Assembly (NCBI GenBank): GCA_902786365.1 | Contig: CADACD010000024.1 | Location: 1 to 35,566, forward strand | Source: an uncultured Lachnospiraceae bacterium | Lineage (GTDB): Bacteria > Bacillota > Clostridia > Lachnospirales > Lachnospiraceae | DNA: 35,566 nt | Direction: 5' to 3' | Shown here: positions 25,695-33,392 of the stretch, piece by piece | Layout of the letters: each line of letters starts with the position of its first letter | Position numbering within the stretch: the stretch's first letter is position 1 | Notes under the pieces: model-generated | What the model was told of the DNA's origin: nothing | The model's input: only the letters and a program-made list of their open reading frames with translations | Databases searched by the model: none | Made by a program: the position numbers and the translations under genes

Positions 25695-26814
25695 GACAGG
25701 CGAGGAAAAGAAATTTATCAAGGAAGCGTTTGACTCCAATTGGGTTGTGCCTCTTGGGCCAAATGTAAGTGGTTTTGAGGCTGACCTTGAGGAGTATATT
25801 AACTATCCTGTTGATGGTCGCAATCTTGAAAAGAAAGTGGTAGCGTTGAGTGCTGGAACTGCAGCAATTCATCTAGCGCTTGTGAACTTAGGCGTAAAAG
25901 CTGGTGATGAAGTGATTTGTCAGTCATTCACATTTGCTGCGAGTGCAAATCCTGTGGTATATCAAGGGGCTACTCCTGTCTTTATTGACAGTGAACCTAG
26001 CACATGGAACATGGATCCTAATCTCCTTGAAGATGCCATCAAAGACCGCATCGCTAAGGGGAAGAAGCCGAAAGCAATCATCCCAGTTTATCTCTATGGT
26101 ATGCCTGCTTATATAGACGAGATTATGGAGATAGCAAATCGCTATGAAATTCCTGTGCTAGAAGATGCTGCTGAGGGGTTCGGTTCTCGTTATCGTGGTC
26201 AGGTGTGCGGTACATTTGGTGAGTATGGCGTGATGAGCTTCAATGGCAACAAAATGATTACGACTAGTGGTGGCGGTGCTCTGATTTGTCCAAACGAAGA
26301 AAAAGCGAAGCGCATTTTGTTCTATGCCACTCAGGCTCGCGAGCCGCTACCTTACTATGAGCATGAACATATAGGTTACAATTACCGCATGAGCAACATC
26401 TGCGCCGGCATTGGCCGTGGTCAGATGACCATAGTCAACGACCATCTTGCCCATCATGTTCACACAAAAGACGTTTACAAAGAGGCTTTTGCTGACATTG
26501 ACGGAATTGAGTTGCATGTGGCTCCTGAGGAATATATGGAGCCCAACTACTGGTTGAACACCATCACTGTTGATCCAGACAAATTCGGTATGGACTATGA
26601 GCAACTGCGTCAGGTCCTCGATAAGGCAAACATTGAATCACGTCCATTGTGGAAGCCCATGCACATGCAGCCAGTCTTCAAGGATGCACCAGCATACGTC
26701 AATGGTGTAAGCGAGAATTTGTTTAAGGTAGGTTTGTGTCTGCCAAGTGGTCCCATGGTAACTGATGAAGATCTGGCTTACATCGTCGAGACAATCAAGA
26801 ACACCAAGAAATAA
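25654..26814 (+). CDS. pglE: UDP-4-amino-sugar aminotransferase, PglE-like (DegT/DnrJ/EryC1)
   Basis: A PLP-dependent sugar aminotransferase of 386 aa that converts the 4-keto product of PglF to the 4-amino sugar. Close similarity to Campylobacter PglE is visible throughout: VVPLGPNVSGFE, SAGTAAIHLAL, CQSFTFAASANPVVYQGATP, EDAAEGFGSRY, SFNGNKMITTSGGG with the PLP lysine at 200, YATQAREPLPYYEHE, IESRPLWKPMHMQPVF and the end CLPSGPMVTDEDLAYIV. ATG 25654 gives MKNKIWLCLAHMSETG, matching the family; this overlaps the MBL gene by 41 nt. Composition is more GC-rich than the genes before it, and a relic of another copy lies at 30540-30620. Confidence 0.95.
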   Translation: MKNKIWLCLAHMSETGEEKKFIKEAFDSNWVVPLGPNVSGFEADLEEYINYPVDGRNLEKKVVALSAGTAAIHLALVNLGVKAGDEVICQSFTFAASANPVVYQGATPVFIDSEPSTWNMDPNLLEDAIKDRIAKGKKPKAIIPVYLYGMPAYIDEIMEIANRYEIPVLEDAAEGFGSRYRGQVCGTFGEYGVMSFNGNKMITTSGGGALICPNEEKAKRILFYATQAREPLPYYEHEHIGYNYRMSNICAGIGRGQMTIVNDHLAHHVHTKDVYKEAFADIDGIELHVAPEEYMEPNYWLNTITVDPDKFGMDYEQLRQVLDKANIESRPLWKPMHMQPVFKDAPAYVNGVSENLFKVGLCLPSGPMVTDEDLAYIVETIKNTKK

Positions 26815-27816
26815 GTGCACAAAACTGAAACCACTGCGATTTCAGTAATCGTCCCCGTCTATAACGTTGAGCGGTACCTTCCCATGTGTCTGGAAAGTAT
26901 CGTTCAGCAGTGTATGGATGACTATGAAGTGATTCTTGTGGATGACGGTTCAACCGATTCGTCGGGAACGATATGTGATGAATATGCCGCCAAGCATCCT
27001 CAGTTTCGTGTTATTCATATGGAGAACCAGGGTGTAGCTTCTGCACGAAATCGAGGAGTCACCGAGTCAAGAAGTGAATACATCTTATTTCTTGATTCCG
27101 ATGATTATCTTATCCCAGGAATAGTTGCTCCGTTGTTGAGACTTGCCTTAGAGAACAACCTTGACGTTCTTGGATTCGGCTATAAAAATGTAGCGGAAAA
27201 TGAAATAGCAACTGATACAAAAGCCAATAATGTCCCTGAGAGCATTGAGGTCATGAATGGAATTGATTACATTTCCCGCTATAACTACACAGCCCAGGTG
27301 TGGTGGTATCTCGTTAGGCGAAAACTTATCGTGAAGAATAATCTCTCTCTTCCTGTTGGCCGTGTACTCGAAGAAGCCGGATTCAATCTCCGATTATTCT
27401 TGACTGCAGAAAGAATTTCTCAAGTGCCAACAATCGCCTATTGTTATAGAAATCGAGCCACAAGCATAATGCATGACAATGACAAGGAGCATGTGTCAAA
27501 GATGCTTGGAGACTACCTGTATGCCGCCCAAGACATGGATTCGGTTATAAAAGTGAATCGCCATATAATGTCTGACGATTGTTATGAGCGTTGTCGCACC
27601 CGTCGCGACAGCTATGTGCTTTTTGGTGCAATACGTGCATTCAAGCTCGGTAAAGTGAAAGAATATCTGAAAGATGCAAAGAACAAAAAATTATATCCTT
27701 TTGAAAGATTGAGCGAGAAAGACTACCCAGGTGCAAAGTTCATACTCCTGCACTGGCTTGTCACAACGCCATGGCTTTGGAGACTTCTCAGCTCTGTCTA
27801 TTGTATATTTAGATGA
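26815..27816 (+). CDS. Glycosyltransferase family 2
   Basis: A 333-aa GT2 enzyme with ISVIVPVYNVERYLPMCLES at the start, VDDGSTDSSG (42-51), QGVASARNRGV (72-82) and the LDSDDY site at 93-98. The start is GTG 26815, directly after the pglE stop (TAA GTG); the next ATG falls inside the fold, so GTG is required. A hydrophobic C-terminus (LLHWLVTTPWLWRLLSSVYC) suggests membrane association. It begins a less AT-rich four-gene block. Confidence 0.91.
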   Translation: MHKTETTAISVIVPVYNVERYLPMCLESIVQQCMDDYEVILVDDGSTDSSGTICDEYAAKHPQFRVIHMENQGVASARNRGVTESRSEYILFLDSDDYLIPGIVAPLLRLALENNLDVLGFGYKNVAENEIATDTKANNVPESIEVMNGIDYISRYNYTAQVWWYLVRRKLIVKNNLSLPVGRVLEEAGFNLRLFLTAERISQVPTIAYCYRNRATSIMHDNDKEHVSKMLGDYLYAAQDMDSVIKVNRHIMSDDCYERCRTRRDSYVLFGAIRAFKLGKVKEYLKDAKNKKLYPFERLSEKDYPGAKFILLHWLVTTPWLWRLLSSVYCIFR

Positions 27817-27820
27817 AAAG

Positions 27821-28783
27821 ATGAAAAACATTTTAATTACCTCTGCTGGCAGGCGCGTGGCGCTTGTCCAGGAGTTTAAGAGAACCGCATTAGATTTTAG
27901 TGACGACATAAAGGTCTTCACAACCGACATGGAGCCTCGTCTGGCTCCTGCGTGCCATGTTTCCGATGCAAGTTTCAAGGTCCACCCTGTGAGTGAAAGC
28001 TGCTTTATTGACCAGATTATTCAGATTTGCAAAAAGAACGACATAGGCATCTTGATTCCAACCATCGACACTTGTCTCCCATATTTGGCTGAGAACAGAC
28101 AGCGTTTTGAGGATATTGGAACTCATGTGATTGTCTCCAGCCCAGACTTTGTGAGAATGTGTTGCGACAAACGTGAGACATTCAAGTTCTTCAACGCCAA
28201 GGGCATAAACACACCAAGGCTGATAGACATCAACTATCCCGAATTCCCAATGTTCGCCAAGCCCTATGATGGCTCAAGCAGCAATGACATTCATACAATA
28301 ATGTCAGAGGACGACTTGTCGGTGACCATCAGGAACAACCCCAAGTTGATGTTCATGGAATACGTTGATTTGGGCGAATTTCGCGAGTTCACTGTCGATA
28401 TGTATTATGGTAGGGACAATCACGTCAAGTGCATAGTTCCGCGAGAGCGCATAGAGGTTCGTGGCGGCGAGGTGAGCAAGGCCATAACGAGGAATAACTT
28501 CCTAATCGATTTCCTTAAAGAGCACATAGAGTATCAGCCAGGCGTCATTGGCTGCATCTGTGTGCAGTTGTTCTATCGTGAGCGTGACAACACAATCGTT
28601 GGCTGCGAGATCAATCCACGCTTCGGCGGCGGATATCCGCTGAGTTATCATGCTGGCGCAAACTTCCCTGAGATGATAATAAAAGAAAACCTTCAGGGGC
28701 AAACGCTTGAATATAAAGATGACTGGCGCGACAACCTTATGATGCTACGCTATGATGCAGAGGTGATTGTCGAACCTAATTGA
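27821..28783 (+). CDS. ATP-grasp domain ligase
   Basis: A 320-aa protein with a CarB/PurK-type layout: an N-terminal pre-ATP-grasp domain (MKNILITSAGRRVALVQEF), then the ATP-binding lobes with FAKPYDGSSSNDI and the metal/ATP site GCEINPRFGGGYPLSYHAGA. Members of this capsule-linked subgroup are thought to form amide or acyl-phosphate bonds, for instance linking an amino acid to a uronic acid. With Ugd in the operon a uronamide is possible, but this is inference. ATG 27821 lies 4 nt after the GT2 stop; the open frame upstream to 27731 lies inside that gene. Confidence 0.87.
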   Translation: MKNILITSAGRRVALVQEFKRTALDFSDDIKVFTTDMEPRLAPACHVSDASFKVHPVSESCFIDQIIQICKKNDIGILIPTIDTCLPYLAENRQRFEDIGTHVIVSSPDFVRMCCDKRETFKFFNAKGINTPRLIDINYPEFPMFAKPYDGSSSNDIHTIMSEDDLSVTIRNNPKLMFMEYVDLGEFREFTVDMYYGRDNHVKCIVPRERIEVRGGEVSKAITRNNFLIDFLKEHIEYQPGVIGCICVQLFYRERDNTIVGCEINPRFGGGYPLSYHAGANFPEMIIKENLQGQTLEYKDDWRDNLMMLRYDAEVIVEPN

Positions 28784-28790
28784 TGATACC

Positions 28791-29813
28791 ATGTTGCTAA
28801 GCATTATCATACCTTTATACAATTGCCGAGAATACATCAATAGGTGTATTCTCTCTGTCTATAGCCAGGGACTTGATGAGCATGACTTCGAAGTGATTGT
28901 CATCAACGACGGCTCAACCGATGGTGGAGAAAGGCTTGTTGAGGAATTAGCGAAGAAGCATTCAAACCTTGTGCTTTTCAATCAAGAGAACCAAGGACTA
29001 TCAGCGGTTCGTAATCGCGGCATTGAGGAGTCGAGAGGAAAGTATATAGAGTTCCTTGATGCTGACGATTATCTGACCCCAGGGAACATGGAACGACTGC
29101 TCAAGATTGCCACAGACAATGACCTTGATATTCTTGTGTTCAAAACCAGAGTTGTTGAAGACACAATTGGAACCAGCACAGAGCTCCAAGAAGAGTCATC
29201 GCCTAAAGACTTTAAAATGTCACTTGTGATTACAGGAGTTGACGCTGAGCTCTTGAAGACCGTACCCGAGTATGTCCTCAGTGTCAATTACCTGTTGATG
29301 AGAAGGCAGCTCTATATGGATTTAAACCTGCGCTTCGACACTGACATCTCATTTGGTGAGGATGCTATTGTCTCAATGCAGTTGTTCTATAACTCCAAAC
29401 GTGTTATTGTCACAGAATGTGATGCTCACCGCTATGTTAATCGAAGTTCAAGTCTATGCCACGACCGAAATAAAAAGGTACAGACCAAGCGCGTCAGAAG
29501 CTATAGAATGTCGGCTATTCAATTTAATACAATCAACGAGGCTTACAAAGCTCGTTCATCGCAAGGCTATGAGCTCCAGCGCCAGCGTGTAAACTTATTC
29601 GCCTATTTCTATCTTTATGGGACATTCACTTCCGACATTCCAACAAGCGAGTTGAGAGAAGGGATTGGTGAGTTCAGAGAAAATGGGATATATCCAATTG
29701 GGGGTTTTGAGAGATTTGGCTACACCGGCATAAAGAACAAAATTTTGAGAACCTTTTGTAACTGCGGCTGGTTGTTCATAATGGCTCACAGAATATATAA
29801 ACTTGAGCGATGA
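28791..29813 (+). CDS. Glycosyltransferase family 2
   Basis: A 340-aa GT2 enzyme: LSIIIPLYNCREYINRCI at the N-terminus, INDGSTDGG (38-46), QGLSAVRNRGI (68-78) and the metal site LDADDY (89-94). FGEDAIVS is the likely catalytic-base region. ATG 28791 is 7 nt after the ATP-grasp stop; upstream TTG 28767 would overlap it. It ends in a 4-nt overlap with the HAD gene. Similar in length and motif spacing to the GT2 at 26815, so the two may be related by an older duplication. Confidence 0.91.
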   Translation: MLLSIIIPLYNCREYINRCILSVYSQGLDEHDFEVIVINDGSTDGGERLVEELAKKHSNLVLFNQENQGLSAVRNRGIEESRGKYIEFLDADDYLTPGNMERLLKIATDNDLDILVFKTRVVEDTIGTSTELQEESSPKDFKMSLVITGVDAELLKTVPEYVLSVNYLLMRRQLYMDLNLRFDTDISFGEDAIVSMQLFYNSKRVIVTECDAHRYVNRSSSLCHDRNKKVQTKRVRSYRMSAIQFNTINEAYKARSSQGYELQRQRVNLFAYFYLYGTFTSDIPTSELREGIGEFRENGIYPIGGFERFGYTGIKNKILRTFCNCGWLFIMAHRIYKLER

Positions 29814-30451
29814 AAAAACGAGTCTTCATCTTCGACCTCGATGACACTCTTTACAAAGAGATAGACTTCCTGAAGTCGGCTTATCGTGAGATAGCCATGA
29901 TTATTGGTCATCCCGAAGCATTTGATTTTATGCTCGATAGCTATCTATATGAAGATAACACTTTCAAGAGTGTGATTGACAAATATCACCTCAAATTTAC
30001 AGTTGGTCAACTACTTGACATCTACAGGAATCACAAGCCAGACATCTCATTGGAACAAGATACTGCCACGACACTTGACGCATTGAAGGCAAGTGGTGCT
30101 ATAATGTGCCTTCTTACAGATGGGCGTTCGTTGACACAGCGCAACAAGATTGAGGCATTTGGATTAAATCGTTGGTTCGCCGATGAGGACATTTTGATAT
30201 CTGAGGAGTTTGGTTATGGTAAGCCATCGATAGAGTGCTATCAATATTTCCTTGACCGTTATCCAGATGCGCAATTCACTGTTATAGGTGACAATCCTGC
30301 AAAAGATTTCCTCACACCAAATAAACTTGGCTGGATGACAATTTGCCTACGACCCAATGGGCAAAACATTCATAATCAAAACCTTAAAGTCCCAAAAGAG
30401 TATCTGGCAAAACATAAAATTGACAATCTGTCTCAAATAAAAAGAATTTGA
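29810..30451 (+). CDS. HAD-family hydrolase (YjjG/Gph-like)
   Basis: A 213-aa HAD hydrolase: motif I FIFDLDDTLY with Asp9 and Asp11, motif II LLTDGRS, motif III YGKPSIECY and motif IV VIGDNPAKDF. DxDDT instead of DxDGT resembles the YjjG-like subgroup. It overlaps the GT2 stop (ATGA) and is the last gene of the operon. HAD hydrolases adjoin ATP-grasp genes in other Bacteroidetes capsule loci, suggesting joint synthesis of a modified sugar or amino-acid group, but the substrate is unknown. No strong terminator sits directly after it; the likely one is at 30646-30684. Confidence 0.88.
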   Translation: MKKRVFIFDLDDTLYKEIDFLKSAYREIAMIIGHPEAFDFMLDSYLYEDNTFKSVIDKYHLKFTVGQLLDIYRNHKPDISLEQDTATTLDALKASGAIMCLLTDGRSLTQRNKIEAFGLNRWFADEDILISEEFGYGKPSIECYQYFLDRYPDAQFTVIGDNPAKDFLTPNKLGWMTICLRPNGQNIHNQNLKVPKEYLAKHKIDNLSQIKRI

Positions 30452-30539
30452 TAAAAAGGGAAACCCTCAATTTGATTAATTCTGAAAGCAAGTGGTTTTA
30501 TAATTCCACCCTTACTCACAATAGCAATTAAGAGGTTGT

Positions 30540-30620
30540 CTCTGCCACCCCAGCGGTCCCATGGTTACCGACGATGATTTCGACTACATCATCGATGCTA
30601 TAAAGAACGCGCGCAAGTAG
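30540..30620 (+). pseudogene. 3' relic of a second PglE-like aminotransferase gene
   Basis: Read in frame from 30540, this stretch translates to LCHPSGPMVTDDDFDYIIDA then IKNARK and a TAG stop at 30618-30620. The intact PglE in this window ends LCLPSGPMVTDEDLAYIVET then IKNTKK, so the last 26 codons of the two genes correspond almost residue for residue, including length to the stop. No start and no further upstream homology is visible, so only the 3' end remains. The relic differs from the intact copy at many bases and is more GC-rich, so it is not a recent duplicate but the end of a different allele, sitting directly before the terminator. Confidence 0.85.
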
Positions 30621-30645
30621 TCCCCAAGCTTCATGCAACCCATTT

Positions 30646-30684
30646 CTCGCAACTGCTGTTCAAAAGTGGTTGCGAGTTTTGTTT
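30646..30684 (+). terminator. Rho-independent terminator of the capsule operon
   Basis: A perfect 8-bp stem CTCGCAAC (30646-30653) / GTTGCGAG (30669-30676) with a 15-nt loop is followed by TTTTGTTT. It lies 25 nt after the stop of the pglE relic, so it probably terminated the ancestral locus and still ends the present one. Confidence 0.85.
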
Positions 30685-30697
30685 CAGACCGGTGCAA

Positions 30698-30729
30698 TTT
30701 GCAAAATTGTAGAATAATTGCTACTTTTG
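30698..30729 (+). promoter_or_regulatory. Consensus Bacteroidetes promoter of ettA
   Basis: TTTG at 30698-30701 and TACTTTTG (TAnnTTTG) at 30722-30729 are separated by 20 nt, an exact match to the Bacteroidetes sigma-ABfr consensus. Transcription would start near 30735 and leave a leader of about 40 nt before the ettA ATG at 30775. Confidence 0.88.
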
Positions 30730-30774
30730 TAGTCTAATCATTTTTCAGCAAAAACAACTTTACATTTCACAAAT

Positions 30775-32469
<1,695 letters not shown>

Positions 32470-32505
32470 GCCCTTCACAACACCGCCACCTTCCTGGCAT
32501 AGGAG

Positions 32506-32832
32506 ATGAGAAACAATTGTTTGTTCGGCAACTACCCCCATCACATGCATAGCAACGCGCTGATAGGCTTTGCGACTATCAGGGCATTCAGCAAGGATGC
32601 ACAGAGCGGACTACGAATCTTTAAAGTGGACAGCGCGAGCCTCTTTGAAGACCCGGTTACGATGAGCCGTGAGGAGGCGGCAACGCTGCACTCAAAGTCA
32701 CTGGCGGAAGATACTCCATCGTTTATGGTGCGTCCTGCACACCCTTTTTTATTAGGCAAAAGACTTATTGTGCCACTGTGTCCTGATGCGTTCAAAGAAA
32801 CGCTCTACGGACACCCCTGCTCATTGACATGA
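32506..32832 (+). CDS. Hypothetical protein
   Basis: A 108-aa open frame, 36 nt after ettA, with no family I recognise. It has a His/Asn-rich start (NYPHHMHSNAL), a central acidic-helical region (SREEAATLHSKSL) and no membrane segment or signal peptide. Codon use looks like host coding sequence. Its stop overlaps the next small ORF by 4 nt (ATGA), which argues that both are real and coupled. It could also be a decayed gene. Confidence 0.5.
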   Translation: MRNNCLFGNYPHHMHSNALIGFATIRAFSKDAQSGLRIFKVDSASLFEDPVTMSREEAATLHSKSLAEDTPSFMVRPAHPFLLGKRLIVPLCPDAFKETLYGHPCSLT

Positions 32833-33053
32833 CGCAGCGAATGTGGAACTTGCTTAGTGATAAGCAGGGCAAGCTTTTGGGCTTTAACACTATCTGCTTG
32901 ACGTGTAACAACAAAATGCGCTCTTTCCAGCGCAATGACAACTGCCGCATCATTTACTTCATGGATGAGCACGGCAACAAACGCCTGTATAGGAGCAGCG
33001 ACGCCGAAGGGCAAATGGTACCACGGCAGTTCCTCCAGCTGGTGTGCAAGTGA
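32829..33053 (+). CDS. Hypothetical small protein
   Basis: A 74-aa open frame coupled to the previous one by an ATGA overlap. It contains a CxxC pair (ICLTCNNK, about 22-29), a basic stretch and alternating hydrophobic strands (RIIYFMDEHGNKRLYR). No family recognised. It may be the second half of a gene split by a frameshift with 32506-32832, or a separate protein. An open frame on the opposite strand covers the same bases but has no supporting signal. Confidence 0.45.
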   Translation: MTQRMWNLLSDKQGKLLGFNTICLTCNNKMRSFQRNDNCRIIYFMDEHGNKRLYRSSDAEGQMVPRQFLQLVCK

Positions 33054-33080
33054 CCCTCGCACAAGATTTTCTGTAATCTT

Positions 33081-33111
33081 TTTGCCACTAAAAGAATTTT
33101 CCGTAATTTTG
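33081..33111 (+). promoter_or_regulatory. Consensus Bacteroidetes promoter of a structured RNA
   Basis: TTTG at 33081-33084 and TAATTTTG at 33104-33111 are 19 nt apart, an exact TTTG-N19-TAnnTTTG match. Transcription should begin near 33116-33119. The next protein gene is 280 nt away and has its own promoter-like sequence, so this promoter probably serves the RNA at 33117-33300. Confidence 0.8.
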
Positions 33112-33116
33112 CGAGG

Positions 33117-33300
33117 TCAATTGACAAAATTGACTAGACATTGATGACTCTTTCAGGACATTATACCGTTTTTCCACTGAAAAATTAGGGACTTTTCAAG
33201 AAACAAAAACAAATGGTGTAATGGCTTCACTAATTGCGTGGGCCATTATTCTGTTTTTGTTGGGCTCTCCCTAAGCCCTCAGTGGATAGAATGTGGTCCA
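33117..33300 (+). ncRNA. Probable structured small RNA, 6S-like fold
   Basis: The stretch folds into one long interrupted hairpin. Paired segments are 33158-33162/33290-33294, 33174-33180/33279-33285 (CCACTGA/TCAGTGG), 33185-33191/33268-33274 (TTAGGGA/TCCCTAA), 33202-33211/33252-33261 (AACAAAAACA/TGTTTTTGTT) and 33220-33225/33242-33247 (AATGGC/GCCATT). A 10 x 6-nt internal bubble lies between the third and fourth helices, and a small 5' hairpin (GTCAATT 33116-33122 / AATTGAC 33128-33134) opens the transcript. Length (about 185 nt), a single long rod with a central bubble, and a strong own promoter resemble 6S RNA; the Bacteroidetes form is known as 6S-Flavo. There is no clear terminator after it. 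The fold is seen by eye; the 6S identity is a proposal. Confidence 0.55.
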
Positions 33301-33333
33301 CGTTTATATCTTCCAACTTTTCCGATACATAAT

Positions 33334-33364
33334 TTTATATATCCCCACAAAATAACTATATTTG
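33334..33364 (+). promoter_or_regulatory. Promoter of the secreted unknown gene
   Basis: TATATTTG at 33357-33364 fits the -7 consensus TAnnTTTG; TTTA at 33334-33337, 19 nt upstream, is a one-base variant of the -33 TTTG. Transcription would start about 33371, some 20 nt before the ATG at 33393. Confidence 0.7.
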
Positions 33365-33392
33365 CACATCATTAACCATAAAACCAACTAAT

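Noticed and set aside
27731-28783. Longer start for the ATP-grasp gene (and for the genes near 5189, 12436, 13631, 15612, 22137, 28767)
   Set aside because: The extra N-terminal codons lie inside the preceding gene and do not match family starts; an internal ATG near the previous stop fits better in each case.
25654-30620. Recent duplication of pglE flanking a mobile element
   Set aside because: The relic and the intact 3' end agree in protein but differ at many bases, and no transposase, terminal repeats or target duplication is seen, so allele replacement is a better explanation.
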